Shown piece by piece: positions 20,201 to 28,247 of a DNA stretch of 64,000 bases. The notes under the pieces were generated by a model. It ran no database searches. It was not told the origin of the DNA and was given only the letters and a program-made list of their open reading frames with translations. This DNA comes from Leucobacter sp. PH1c. GTDB taxonomy: Bacteria; Actinomycetota; Actinomycetes; Actinomycetales; Microbacteriaceae. The translations under genes were made by a program, and so were the position numbers. Where the stretch lies: assembly GCF_000633415.1 (NCBI RefSeq), contig NZ_AYMV01000035.1, positions 1 to 64,000 on the forward strand, in the 5' to 3' direction. Position 1 is the stretch's first letter, and each line of letters opens with the position of its first letter.

Positions 20201-21682
20201 GCTGTCCTCGTCAGGCACCGGTGCGCCCGCCTCGGGCCCGGGCGCGTTGACCCAGGCGCCCGCTGCGCCCGGCGTGACCTGCTGCACCGCGCCGGGGGTC
20301 TGCGCGTTGCCGTAGAGGTACTGGATCGTCGCGCCGGTCGCGCCGGCGGGCAGCCGCAGCCGCGGCGGCGCCGAGAGCTCCTGGTAGTCGAAGTACCGGC
20401 TGTTCAGGTGCGGCATCGTGAGCATGAGGTCGCGCAGACCCGGGATCCCCGAGTTCGATGCGCGCAGCGTCACGGTGGAGGCCTCGCCGGAACCGTACAC
20501 GCTCGTCGACTCGCCGGAATCGGTGAGCCAGGTGAGGTCGTGGCTGATCGTGGGGAGTACGGCGTCGACCCGGATGTCGGCGCGGGTGGCTTTCGATACG
20601 GCGGGATCGGTGCCGGGCGTCGGCCGGGCGACCTCGTTGCTCACGTCGGCCGTGATGCGCACCTGGCGGGAGTTCGTGCCGTCGAGCACGATGCGGTTGC
20701 CGTCGCGGTCGGTCGCGCGCAGGCGCGCGTCTGCGGTGACGACGACCGTGCGCTCCGCTGCGGAGGGGTTCTCGAGCCCGGGCAGGCCGAGCACGCGGAG
20801 CTCGTACCCGACCGCGTCGGCCGGGACCGCGATCTCGAGCGCGCCCGCGGCGATCGTCGCGCTGCTCGTGCCGCCGTCGGCGAGGGTGAACACGACCTCC
20901 GCGCCGCTCGGGTTGCGGTCGATCCGCAGCCCCGTGAGATCGAAGGCCTGCGCGGCCGCGAGCGTGCTGCCCGGGAGGGCCTGACCCCCCGGCACGCGGA
21001 AGACGAGCGTGCTCGGCGCGTTCGCCGCGGCCGTGCCGCGCACGGTGCTCGTCACCTCGGCGGTGGCGCCGGTGCTCCCCTCGGTGATGGTCGAGGCGCT
21101 CCACGCCTGCGCCTCCTGCTCGAGCCCGGGGTGCTCGTAGGCGTTCAGGGTCACGGTGACGGCGCCCTCTGAGACGGTCTCGTCACCGGGTGCGCCCGCG
21201 GTGAGCGTTCCGGTGGACGTCAGCTGGCTGCCGTCGAGGTGCGCGGGCACCATGGCGGCGATCCGCGCGGGGAGGAAGGCCACGGCCGTGCCGTCAAGCG
21301 CGTCCCAGCGGAGGGTCACGACCGTGCTGTCGTCGGCACCGGGCTCGACGCTCTCGACGCGCGCGCCCGTCGGCGGGTTGAAGGCGTCGGCGACGAACTC
21401 GACGGGCGACGGGAAGGTGAGGCTCAGGCTCGCCGGCCCGCACCCGTTCGGGTCCGGACAGCCGACGCTCGCGACGTAGGTGAAGTCCTTGCCGGATTCG
21501 ACGTGCGTCACGGGCGCACCCGTCGCGAGGTCGACGGTCGAGAGCGCGAAGGTGACGGGAGGGGCGGCGACCGCGGCCGGGACGCCGAGTGCGCCGAGGC
21601 CTGCGATGAGTGCGCCGACGAGCAGCGCCGAAAGCGCCCCTCTGCCGCGACGAGCACCCCGACGTGTGAATTCCTTGCGCAC
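14261..21682 (-). CDS. Giant cell-wall surface protein, DUF11/DUF5979-like repeats, sortase-type anchor
   Basis: The 2473-residue product starts at a GTG with GGGAGG six bases upstream and has a signal peptide (about 15-38). Its body is Thr/Ala/Asp-rich and predicted beta, with DUF11-like adhesin modules (near residues 1575 and 1775, e.g. STLTYRLKLINSG). Four C-terminal repeats at about 2030, 2150, 2267 and 2370 carry GLPxGAxCTVTE-type motifs, as in DUF5979 domains. The end is LTTTG, a hydrophobic helix and RRRRQTR, a sortase-type signal resembling LAXTG. I infer a wall-anchored adhesin-like or matrix protein; ligand unknown. No sortase is in the window. Its AT-richer upstream region (21725-21820) stands out. 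It lies within the block that separates secA from hpf. Confidence 0.8.
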   Translation of the reverse strand: MRKEFTRRGARRGRGALSALLVGALIAGLGALGVPAAVAAPPVTFALSTVDLATGAPVTHVESGKDFTYVASVGCPDPNGCGPASLSLTFPSPVEFVADAFNPPTGARVESVEPGADDSTVVTLRWDALDGTAVAFLPARIAAMVPAHLDGSQLTSTGTLTAGAPGDETVSEGAVTVTLNAYEHPGLEQEAQAWSASTITEGSTGATAEVTSTVRGTAAANAPSTLVFRVPGGQALPGSTLAAAQAFDLTGLRIDRNPSGAEVVFTLADGGTSSATIAAGALEIAVPADAVGYELRVLGLPGLENPSAAERTVVVTADARLRATDRDGNRIVLDGTNSRQVRITADVSNEVARPTPGTDPAVSKATRADIRVDAVLPTISHDLTWLTDSGESTSVYGSGEASTVTLRASNSGIPGLRDLMLTMPHLNSRYFDYQELSAPPRLRLPAGATGATIQYLYGNAQTPGAVQQVTPGAAGAWVNAPGPEAGAPVPDEDSPALGQVSGIVVVFTAADGSVIAGECAVSEDCAGGVELRGTLRTALRSTGAEIIPPATGSGETTVGAIAQVVAKAATGATLTQTTAQATLRLVKPQITVKLGKRFGREDGSDQTVYPLTGIAHAGDHYDPEKDPQDFADHPLRFVASTVAKEGASEGTGARELRISDPQQAPKLNTLKNSPFNTIRVTALSADPAVCTTGSDADERPVPSTTEQWVWVVDRADEPQTITKVPFEASIDPALIVGIEILIAPRDAEFFPTDVRCASAPGSTVKFRDTQMVGGAKVSPETIGAPETPGLLSVGNVARVGTGPNGDTADGADSLFLVDLLRAAMYKHYTSGAARSGIAGQEPRTSFVLSGVPAASDSVRSVLTDRGGAHESLDVFELTGVRGARVGPDQKLVVRFVDGAGAPIGPEGVVEASTELKLENGSTRQLTDEEIADSQSTGYLDFQRIEREIDWDRDWTDGEMARVGGVEISVVRADGTEALQRFGAFSAVLDMKLRTNFLNDPGTRVTGSNAGTKYRNVASIVSVNLAGDRSDVLTSSVPFGVFEASELFIDTAVTWRGLNQAGTPADGYLVAQYQTPSRITLDAQNRTALGAEGVDAWKQWEQPGTIGVGLAKLGTGIGGAAPSPAPGLDECVAERDRNPFAINDFAGIHGMTWPIENAAQTKPGEDPPRIAARITYTFASGADEVVEAPVDADIADLNPSTARWGDVVGVSVEWAENGKFVGVHRKSGGTAGRVSFDLTLRDALRTGFNYQYVAGVPQCLSGATPSNEVPIDGALQLEGQTVDQMAQAAPVVSGSFDGMVGRMATADELGANPDWRFAEIMVDVEKSSVEVGVAAPAGAIYRDIAQSPTPLKRWTVSITNTGNLDVSALRLATDSALLGGQWPDGDPADFAPARGSMFDAFDATGASLRLPSGATGAEVWVRSEDGSWGQAMVTAQNRIELPTSGAGPREWGEVTGFRVQFTGDDGQRKRIIRGAQGSLLIDSVLRTHLRSDPSELAPATDLPQAAQRWESSLTAAGVSFIGGFDAPRSQVHDANGAATILPGAPAPRVKKYTSYDADRNTGTTATNANPGSWVNFTVVLENRSTATSNLSGISAVDTLPAELAYNAVNDGARWSALVYRLGEQPVDATSELQFALDTSGATQVMRWTAPADWELRPGERIVIRVPLQLGDGVEAGSTARNTARIVGSGIPGATPVSICADEASTAGDCSAEAYATTLRNDSVRAESYIDATAGGWDTIDRMGCDASSISDWSDGTWVRNPCIAKTTVGSTLTYRLKLINSGNMDLSELRFVDKLPAADDRGAVLDSTRGSAWNAGYIPGSARLLTGTEAEALGARGDGSLNGGGFRFTADAASAGDADNAPCRLVRDAYSGADTLDCAHPGVQWSASDSASTRAFGGDIAFAADKLRGGDFVIVEFQARAPEERPAESSGTPLMGWNSVATTARPTPVSYWLPASESPRSGARWEDTAMTLSLSLAEGPVTDWHFTAREYVATVSCSVPGRDPATPLVREVTFPGITSVPGTIPVTVEDLPVGGICSVSDVRYDPVPATAAGQYGSAAASPAPTGFAYAAEPADGIELALEPAGNVLAITNSFTEATVEVGVDVTGSAASYLPADARFDVALSCSFGGETRDLGSFALAPGERQLVGGLPVGANCTATETEHRGAATVTATVDGAPAEVSAARSVGLATIEAGAHTAYFLNEFAAGGALTILKTVDAPDASTAIGDVGFGISCTLGGHEIALGEQASLGFSFATGQREASGSLTGLPAGAECTVTEHEAGGANIAAPDRTVTVLPDAEVIVEMRNTFSPAALELEKRVTGAGAGESRVPGAFDLRASCTRELTIAGETRTVTDHDALARVVPGEPTSIANLPEGSRCAVTEPDTAGAERTTVELTTAGLTDEDPADDAVLVALRGPDAAGAAQATAVRVTNEYAKTGGLTTTGASGGLLGGAAVLLLLGTALLLVRRRRQTRA

Positions 21683-21823
21683 TTCTGACCTCCCGGAATG
21701 GGGTCGGCCCGCTGCACCGCCCACGGAGACACGCCCCCACGCAGCAGGTTGAACTCACAGCAAAGTATCAAGAATTCACAGAAGTCACCAGTTTTATACA
21801 CAAGCAGAACAGTGGAAAACACC

Positions 21824-21858
21824 ACGGCCCCGGAAATGGAATACATTTCCGGGGCCGT
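21824..21858 (-). terminator. Rho-independent terminator of hpf
   Basis: A perfect 15-bp stem (21824-21838 with 21844-21858) with a five-base loop follows the hpf stop. On the minus strand it is followed by GGTGTTTTCC. Confidence 0.88.
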
Positions 21859-21888
21859 AGTTCCCGCCCGCGGGCGGCACTGTTCGCG

Positions 21889-22521
21889 CTACGAGGCCTC
21901 AGCCAAACTGATCACACCGTAGTTCCAGCCCTTGCGCCGGTACACGACGCTGGGGCGGCCCGAGCCGTGCTCGACGAACAGGAAGAAATCGTGTCCGACG
22001 AGCTCCATCTGATCGACGGCGTCCTCGACCGAGAGCCGCTCAGCCGGGAACTCCTTGCTGCGGATCACCACGGGCGAGTACTGCTCCTCGCCGGCCTCGG
22101 CCGTGGCGGGCGCCTCGCCCATCGCCACCGACTCGAGCACCTCGAGGGGCGCCGGGGTGACGTCGATCATGCCGAAGTCGTTCGCGGCGGCATCCCCCAG
22201 CGAGGTGCGGCCCTTTCCTCGGCGGTCGTGGCGCCGATCCTTCATCCGCCGAATGCGCTCGAGCACGCGCCCGTAGGCCATATCGAATGCCGTGTACTTG
22301 TCGGCGCCGGCCGACTCGGCACGGATCACCGGTCCCGGACCGATCAGCGTGATCTCGACCTGGTCACCGTGCTGGGGGCTCCGATCGCTCTGGCGGGCAA
22401 CCCGCACCTCGAACGACTGCGCCTTGGGCAGCAGCCCGGCCACCTTCTCAGCCTTCGACTCGACATACTGCTCGAATCGGTCGGTGATCCCAACATTCTT
22501 GCCGCGGATGTTCACGTCCAT
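21889..22521 (-). CDS. hpf: Long-form ribosome hibernation promoting factor
   Basis: HPF binds the 30S decoding centre and, in its long form, pairs 70S ribosomes into inactive 100S dimers in slow-growing cells. The 210-residue protein has the N-terminal S30AE domain (MDVNIRGKNVGITDRFEQYV through about 100), a charged linker (MKDRRHDRRGKG), and the C-terminal dimerisation domain (about 150-205, VEDAVDQMELVGHDFFLFV). GGGAGG lies just upstream of the ATG. It follows comF on the same strand, the usual actinobacterial order. Confidence 0.97.
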   Translation of the reverse strand: MDVNIRGKNVGITDRFEQYVESKAEKVAGLLPKAQSFEVRVARQSDRSPQHGDQVEITLIGPGPVIRAESAGADKYTAFDMAYGRVLERIRRMKDRRHDRRGKGRTSLGDAAANDFGMIDVTPAPLEVLESVAMGEAPATAEAGEEQYSPVVIRSKEFPAERLSVEDAVDQMELVGHDFFLFVEHGSGRPSVVYRRKGWNYGVISLAEAS

Positions 22522-22586
22522 GGTGACCTCCCAGGTGACTCAGGCGGGTGGGCCAGTGCGGCGCACCGCTACGCCTTTGTCGAACT

Positions 22587-23408
22587 CTACTCCACTCGCG
22601 ACGGCGGTTTCCACCCCTCCGCCGCCCGGCTTCCCAGCGCGGGTTCAGCCCGGGTTTCGACGAGGCAGAGCACGGCCGCCGCGACCACCCGGGCACCCGC
22701 CGACTCGACGGCGTCCCGCGCCGCGCGGAGCGTCGCCCCGGTCGTGAGGACGTCGTCGACGAGCACGACCTCGCGACCCCGCAAGCGATGCCGCGCCCCG
22801 GGCCGCACCCGGAGGAGCCGCGCGTTCGCCGCGCGTGCGCGGGGCGCGAGCCCGATCTGCCCGCGTCTCCCCCACGCAGCGCGGAGCGCACGGAGGGGCT
22901 CCCCGCACGGCTCGCCCCGGCGCGCGGCTCCGCGCTGCGCGTGCGCGACGAACAGCTCGACCGGTCGAAAGCCGCGCTGCCGCAGCTGCACAGCGCTCGA
23001 TGGCGCCGCGACGATGAGCGGGCGCGGCTCGCCCGCGGTGGCGAGCGCTGCGCGAAGCGGCGCCCGGAGCGCCCGGCCGAGCTCGCTCGCGGCGCTCGCG
23101 CGGCCGCCGTGCTTGCACGCGAGCAGGAGGGCGCGGAGCGCGCCGTCGTAGGGAGCGCGGGCGAACACAGGCACCCCGAGCTCCGCGCGGAGGAGCGGGG
23201 CGGGTGCCCGGATGCGCGCGAGGCAGTGGGCGCAGCAGTCGCGATCCGGCGCGCCGCAGTGCACGCAGGCCGTCGGCCAGAGTAGCGCGCGGAGATCGCG
23301 CAGGAGTTCGACGATCGGGCCGCGCAGCGAGCGGAGGAGCGCACGCCAGCACGTGAGGAGGAGCGCACGTCTGGGCACGCGGCCGGGCGCGGGCGCGCAC
23401 CGGGTCAT
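22587..23408 (-). CDS. ComF-family phosphoribosyltransferase-like protein
   Basis: This 273-residue protein carries an N-terminal zinc-type cysteine cluster (CVHCGAPDRDCCAHC) and a C-terminal phosphoribosyltransferase fold with the PRPP loop VVLVDDVLTTGATL. ComF proteins are needed for DNA uptake in some bacteria; the actinobacterial members have no settled role. I choose the ATG at 23408, about ten bases after AGGAG. An in-frame ATG at 23462 would add a repetitive RTRPRTRPRTR stretch. It lies between lpqB and hpf, as in mycobacteria. Confidence 0.85.
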   Translation of the reverse strand: MTRCAPAPGRVPRRALLLTCWRALLRSLRGPIVELLRDLRALLWPTACVHCGAPDRDCCAHCLARIRAPAPLLRAELGVPVFARAPYDGALRALLLACKHGGRASAASELGRALRAPLRAALATAGEPRPLIVAAPSSAVQLRQRGFRPVELFVAHAQRGAARRGEPCGEPLRALRAAWGRRGQIGLAPRARAANARLLRVRPGARHRLRGREVVLVDDVLTTGATLRAARDAVESAGARVVAAAVLCLVETRAEPALGSRAAEGWKPPSRVE

Positions 23409-23604
23409 GGGGGCGGGGCTCCTGGTGCGAGGGCGGGTACGAGGGCGGGTGCGAGGGCTCATTCCCGCAGTTTGCCCCGGCCCGGAGCCCGCTGGCCTGG
23501 CCGATCCCGTTTTGTGGAGCGATGCCCCGCCCGCCGGGGAATACGGCCCCGGTGAGCGGGGCTCGGCGCGACGGCCCCGTTTCAGCCCCGGTTGCAGCCC
23601 GGCC

Positions 23605-25308
23605 TCAGCCCCGTTTCGCGAGGATCGACACGTCCTCGTCGATCTCCTGCCAGCCACTCCCCTGCGGGGCGAACAGCTCACCGCCCGAGCTCAGCACGCG
23701 CAGGTAGTTCTTCCCACCGCCGCCGCTCAGACGAATCCCACCCTGCACCGACGTCTGCTCCGAGCCGAAGGAGCCGAGCCCGCCGAGCGTCACCTTGCCC
23801 GCTGTGCCGACCCGGGTCAGCGCGGCGAAGCGCAGCTGGCCCACCCAGTCGAGGTCGAGCGGCGTCCCCGAAACCCACAGTTTCGTGTCCGCCTCGGGCA
23901 CGGTGCGCAGCGGGGCTCCCGTCTCATCGCGCACGATCCCGGACATGAGCACGGCGCTCTCGTCCCCGTCGGACACGAGCGCGGCGACCCGGCTCCCGTC
24001 CGGGGAGACGCGCACCGCGGTCGGAGTGCGACCGGCGAGCCACGGCGCCGCGACGGCGATCGACTCCCCCGCGGGACCCGTCGCGATCAGCTGTTCCGGG
24101 TGCTCGGCCGAGGCGGTCCAGATGTAGCCGAGCGGATCGAAGCTCGGCTCCAGGAGCTTCGGCCGCGCGTCGATGAGGACGCTGCCGTTCTCGTCCACGC
24201 GACTCACGCCGCCCGGGTGCCGCACCGCCGCGGCGCGCTCGTCGAGCGCGAGCGACACGGCGTCGGGGTCGAGCTCATGGATGAGCGATCCGAACGGCGG
24301 CACCGCGCGGAGCTCGCCCGCGACGAGGGAACCGAACTCGTCGTCGATCATCACGGCCGGTGTGCTCGGCACGCTCACCATGCGCGGGGCGTTCGCCTCG
24401 TCGCCGACGTTTGCGCGGAGCGGCGTGCCGTCGACGAGCAGTTCGAAGCCCGTCACGCCCGGCACCGACTGGAGGCTCGACTTCAGCTGCTGGCGCAGCT
24501 CCGCGAGCGCGACGGGCTGCGCCTCGAGCAGGTGGCTCGTGAGGTCGATGCGCGCCGACCCCTCCACCACCGGAACGGAGCTCTTCGCGAGCGCCGTGCC
24601 CGAGGGGAAGCCGCTGCGCACCACCTCGCGCATGCCCTCGCTCGGCCCCTCGAGCAGCGCGCCGACGATCTCCGTCGCGAGTGAGCTGCGCGTGAGGAAC
24701 CAGCGCGTCTCGGGCACGAGCAGGTTCCCCGCCCCGATGAAGTAGAGCTGGTGCGGCGACCAGATGGTGGAGAACATCGTGGCGTCGAGGATGATGCCGT
24801 TCGGCGCGGACGAGATGCGCCACTCGGCGCCCACCCGCTCGAACTCGAAGCGCATCTCCATGCTCGGCCCCGGGGCGACGGGCAGCATCTCGCCCGCGGC
24901 GTCGACCTTCGCGGACACCGCGAGGGAGAGCACGCCCGTCGTATCACCATCGGCGCGGTACGGCCGGCTGCCCTCGTCGATCAGCACCCCCGAGTTGGGA
25001 TCCCACTGGTTCGCGTAGCCCGTCGTGAGGAACTCCCGCGCCGTCGCGTACTCGTCGGCCGAGGAAGTCGCCGCGAGCACGAAGCCGCGCACGAGGTCCT
25101 CCTGGCTCGCCCCGGCGATCGGCCCGGGCGGCTTGTACTGGTAGACCTGGTCCGCCTGCTTGAGGTCCGTGAGCCCCACCTGGACCGGGCCGGCGTTCGG
25201 GATCGACACGCAGCCCGCGAGGAGCGCCGCCGTCGCGGTCACGAGCACCGCGCGGAGCGTTCGCGAGCGCGCGGCACGGGCGCCGCGGCCGTTCGGTCTG
25301 ATACTCAT
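23605..25308 (-). CDS. lpqB: Lipoprotein LpqB (MtrAB accessory)
   Basis: LpqB is an extracytoplasmic lipoprotein that, in mycobacteria, interacts with the MtrB sensor and modulates MtrA output. The 567-residue protein has a lipobox with Cys33 (ALLAGCVS), a GerMN-like domain in the middle and a C-terminal propeller-like region. The ATG overlaps the mtrB stop by four bases (ATGA), and a longer open frame upstream lies wholly in mtrB. The order mtrA-mtrB-lpqB is that of all actinobacterial loci of this kind. Confidence 0.95.
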   Translation of the reverse strand: MSIRPNGRGARAARSRTLRAVLVTATAALLAGCVSIPNAGPVQVGLTDLKQADQVYQYKPPGPIAGASQEDLVRGFVLAATSSADEYATAREFLTTGYANQWDPNSGVLIDEGSRPYRADGDTTGVLSLAVSAKVDAAGEMLPVAPGPSMEMRFEFERVGAEWRISSAPNGIILDATMFSTIWSPHQLYFIGAGNLLVPETRWFLTRSSLATEIVGALLEGPSEGMREVVRSGFPSGTALAKSSVPVVEGSARIDLTSHLLEAQPVALAELRQQLKSSLQSVPGVTGFELLVDGTPLRANVGDEANAPRMVSVPSTPAVMIDDEFGSLVAGELRAVPPFGSLIHELDPDAVSLALDERAAAVRHPGGVSRVDENGSVLIDARPKLLEPSFDPLGYIWTASAEHPEQLIATGPAGESIAVAAPWLAGRTPTAVRVSPDGSRVAALVSDGDESAVLMSGIVRDETGAPLRTVPEADTKLWVSGTPLDLDWVGQLRFAALTRVGTAGKVTLGGLGSFGSEQTSVQGGIRLSGGGGKNYLRVLSSGGELFAPQGSGWQEIDEDVSILAKRG

Positions 25309-27002
25309 CGGCGCTTCTCCTTCCTGATCCTGCGGCCCGGCCGGCGCAGCCAGCCGCCCGTCGAGCGCACATCGCCGCCGTCGGTCGTGGCCCCCTCGGG
25401 CACGAGCGGCAGGGGTGAGACGAAGCTCGTCACGTGCTCGCCGCGCGGCAGCGTGAGCCGGAAGTTCGATCCCGCTCCCGGGCTCGACCACGCCTCCAGG
25501 ATCCCGCCGTGCACGGCGGCGTCCTCCTGCGCGATCGCCAGTCCGAGCCCGGTGCCGCCGAGCGTGCGCTTCCGCGACGGGTCCGCGCGCCAGAAGCGGT
25601 CGAAGACGTGCTCGGTGTCCGCGGCGGTCATGCCGATCCCCCAGTCGCGCACCGAGATCGCGATCGCCGAGGCGTTCGAATCGATCGTCACGAGGATCGC
25701 GTGCTCCTCGCCGTGCTCGATCGCGTTGCCGACGAGGTTCGAGACGATCCGGCGGATGCGCCGCGGGTCGACCTCGATCGGCGCGTAGCCGCCGAGCGCG
25801 CGCACCTCGATGTGCTGCGCCGCGAGCGTCTGCAGCCCGTCCACCACCTCGCCGACGAGCGCGACGAGGTTCGTCGGCTCGGTCTCGAGCGTCACGCGAC
25901 CGGCGTCGTAGCGCGAGATCTCGAGCAGGTCGCCCAGCAGCAGCTCGAAGCGCTCCACCTGGGTTCCGAGCACCTCGACGGCGCGCTGCTGCCCCGGTTC
26001 CAGCCCGTCGGAGCTTCCCTGGATCACCTGGCTCGCGAGTCGGATCGTGGTGAGCGGGGTGCGGAGCTCGTGCGAGACGTCGGAGACGAAGCGCTGCTGC
26101 ATCTCGGAGAGTTCGTCGAGCTCCTGGATGCGGGCCTGGAGCGTGTCCGCCATGTCGTTGAAGCCCTCGGAGAGCACGTCGAAGTGCTCATCGTTCTGGA
26201 GCGGCATGCGGGCGTCGCTCTCGCCCGCGGCGAGCCGGCGGCTCGTGTCCGCCGCGGCGCGGAGCGGCCGGAAGACGATGCGGGACATGATCCAGACCAG
26301 GATGCCGATGAATGCCATCATCGCGGCCGCCGTGATCAGGAGCGTGCGCTGCACGAAGCTCAGCGTGTTCTGCGTGTCCCCGAGGTTGTAGCCGATGAAG
26401 AGGTCGTAGGTGCCCGCCCCCGCGGGGAAGGACAGCCGCGAGGCGACGAGAATGCCCGGGGCGCTCGATCCGTCCTCCTCGGCGAACGTCACCGCCTGGA
26501 AGTACTGGGGTTCAGCGCCGGAGGCGACCGCCTCGGAGAGTTCGGGGCTCACGGCGTCGAGGAGCAGGTTCTTCGAGGTCGTCGCGGGCGGCGCGTCCGA
26601 GTTGGGGGCCTGCCCCGGCTCCCGGCGCAGGTAGACGAGCTGGCTCGACGACGCATCCTGGACCGTGCGCCGCACGGACGCGGCGAGCAGGGACAGGCCG
26701 CCGCGGTCGGATGCGTCGGAGGCGTCGATGAGGCGCTGCGCCGCGAGCGTCGCGCGCGCCGAGTCCTGCAGCGCTTGGTCCTTCCGCGAGGAGTACAGGT
26801 CCCCGCTGATACTCGTGAGGATGAAGACGCCGGCGATGAGCACCATGAACCCCGTCACCAGGCCCGTGATCGTCATGGTGCGCACCATGAGGGATCGCCG
26901 CCACCTCGCGCGGAAGCCGCCGAGCACGGGCTCCGTGGCGCGCACCCAGCGGAGGTGCAGGCGGCGGAGCGCGATCCCGAGCCGCGAGCGGCGGGAAGCC
27001 AC
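25305..27002 (-). CDS. mtrB: Sensor histidine kinase MtrB
   Basis: MtrB phosphorylates MtrA in response to envelope or osmotic state and links to cell division and wall metabolism. The 565-residue protein has membrane helices at about 45-66 and 220-240 flanking an extracytoplasmic sensor region, a HAMP linker (about 240-295), the phospho-acceptor His311 (SDVSHELRTP), and an HATPase domain with NLVGNAIEHG, DWGIGM and GGTGLGLAI. The GTG start is four bases after the mtrA stop, with GGAG in the end of mtrA. It is translationally coupled to lpqB. Confidence 0.97.
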   Translation of the reverse strand: MASRRSRLGIALRRLHLRWVRATEPVLGGFRARWRRSLMVRTMTITGLVTGFMVLIAGVFILTSISGDLYSSRKDQALQDSARATLAAQRLIDASDASDRGGLSLLAASVRRTVQDASSSQLVYLRREPGQAPNSDAPPATTSKNLLLDAVSPELSEAVASGAEPQYFQAVTFAEEDGSSAPGILVASRLSFPAGAGTYDLFIGYNLGDTQNTLSFVQRTLLITAAAMMAFIGILVWIMSRIVFRPLRAAADTSRRLAAGESDARMPLQNDEHFDVLSEGFNDMADTLQARIQELDELSEMQQRFVSDVSHELRTPLTTIRLASQVIQGSSDGLEPGQQRAVEVLGTQVERFELLLGDLLEISRYDAGRVTLETEPTNLVALVGEVVDGLQTLAAQHIEVRALGGYAPIEVDPRRIRRIVSNLVGNAIEHGEEHAILVTIDSNASAIAISVRDWGIGMTAADTEHVFDRFWRADPSRKRTLGGTGLGLAIAQEDAAVHGGILEAWSSPGAGSNFRLTLPRGEHVTSFVSPLPLVPEGATTDGGDVRSTGGWLRRPGRRIRKEKRR

Positions 27003-27006
27003 CTCG

Positions 27007-27690
27007 CTACTCCGCGGCGGAGCCGGCGCGGTAGCCCACGCCGCGCACCGTGGTGACGATCGTGGGGTGGTCCGGATCCTGCTCGATCTTCGCGCGGAGG
27101 CGCTGCACGTGGACGTTCACGAGTCGCGTGTCTGCCTTGTACTGGTAGCCCCACACCTTCTCGAGCAGCACCTCGCGCGTGAACACCTGCTGCGGCTTCC
27201 GCGCGAGGATCGCGAGGAGGTCGAACTCGAGGGGCGTGAGCGGGATCGCCTGAGAGCCGCGCCGCACCTCGTGCGCCGCCACGTCGATCGTGAGGTCGCC
27301 GATCTTCAGCGTCTCGGTCGCTTCCTGCTGCGGCTCGCGGAGCCGGGCGCGGATGCGGGCGATGAGCTCGACCGGGTTGAACGGCTTCACCACGTAATCG
27401 TCGGCGCCCGCTTCGAGGCCGCGCACGACGTCGCGGGTGTCGGTGCGCGCCGTCAGCATGATGATCGGGGTGCCCGATTCGGCACGGATCTTCTCGGCGA
27501 CCTCGATGCCGTCGAGGCCGGGGAGCATGACGTCGAGCAGCACGAGATCGGGGCGCATCTCGCGGAACTGCTCGACTGCCTCGGCTCCGTCGACCGAGAA
27601 CTCCGTCTCGAAGCCCTCGCCCTGCAGCACCATGCCCAGCATTTCGGCAAGCGCCCGGTCGTCGTCTACCACCAAGATGCGCGCACTCAT
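27007..27690 (-). CDS. mtrA: Response regulator MtrA
   Basis: MtrA is an OmpR-family regulator essential in mycobacteria, controlling cell-wall hydrolases and division genes. The 227-residue protein has a receiver domain with D10/D11 and the phospho-acceptor D53 (LLDVMLPG), switch residues T80 and K102 (VVKPFNP), and a C-terminal winged helix (LTPLEFDLLAIL through VRGVGYRAG). A CATAAT hexamer (27697-27702) ends six bases before the ATG, so the mRNA is probably leaderless. Confidence 0.98.
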   Translation of the reverse strand: MSARILVVDDDRALAEMLGMVLQGEGFETEFSVDGAEAVEQFREMRPDLVLLDVMLPGLDGIEVAEKIRAESGTPIIMLTARTDTRDVVRGLEAGADDYVVKPFNPVELIARIRARLREPQQEATETLKIGDLTIDVAAHEVRRGSQAIPLTPLEFDLLAILARKPQQVFTREVLLEKVWGYQYKADTRLVNVHVQRLRAKIEQDPDHPTIVTTVRGVGYRAGSAAE

Positions 27691-27789
27691 GGTCCCATTA
27701 TGACCGCACGCGCCGTGGAATGCGTCGTGAACCGGTCACGGAGCGCCGCAATCGGGCCGGAGTCGCGCAGCCGCGCGGCCCGGGCCAGC

Positions 27790-28221
27790 TCAGAAGTGGT
27801 CGAAGCGACCGGGCAGCACTTCCCACGGCTCGCGCCCCAGGTACTCGCACACGGCGAGGTGGACGCAGTGCTCCACGAAGTAGCGGCGGTGCTCGTCGTC
27901 GTTCACATGAAGCCCGCGAGCACGCTGGATGGGCATCCGGAAGAGCATGATCGTGCGCGCCGAGCGGTCGATCGCGTAGAGCAGCGGGTTCCGGCTCTCG
28001 CCCCGGCCCGTCGGCGCCGTCTGGAAGCCGATGCGCACGCCGTCGAGCTCCTCCGGGAAGTGCGCCTGGAGCAGCTGCACGGCCCCGCGGGCGTCGGCCT
28101 CGAAGCGGGGGATCCGTCCCGACGCATCGGGCAGGTTCGGCCCGACGAGCGCGGAGCGGATCGGCCGTCGCCCGTGCCTGCGGGAGACCCTGCTCCGCGG
28201 GGAACGCTGACGACCGGACAT
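27790..28221 (-). CDS. Metallopeptidase-family (zincin-like) protein lacking HExxH
   Basis: This 143-residue protein matches, by length and position, the actinobacterial metallopeptidase-family protein found near DUF5719 and whiB. It has a basic N-terminus (RSRVSRRHGRRPIRS), a central strand RTIMLFRMPIQ and a C-terminal helix EHCVHLAVCEYLGREPWEV, where active zincins would carry HExxH. The motif is absent, so peptidase activity is doubtful. TAGACT (28229-28234) ends seven bases before the ATG, which argues for a leaderless start. Confidence 0.7.
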   Translation of the reverse strand: MSGRQRSPRSRVSRRHGRRPIRSALVGPNLPDASGRIPRFEADARGAVQLLQAHFPEELDGVRIGFQTAPTGRGESRNPLLYAIDRSARTIMLFRMPIQRARGLHVNDDEHRRYFVEHCVHLAVCEYLGREPWEVLPGRFDHF

Positions 28222-28247
28222 GGCTCCCAGTCTAGGCCCCGCCGGGC

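Noticed and set aside
21725-21820. AT-richer stretch before the giant surface-protein gene, with TATAAA and TTGATA-like words
   Set aside because: It probably holds the promoter, but no -35/-10 pair with good spacing can be chosen, so no promoter feature is given.
23212-24684. A 490-codon plus-strand frame over comF and lpqB
   Set aside because: It spans two well-supported minus-strand genes and is Arg/Ala/His-rich without motifs.
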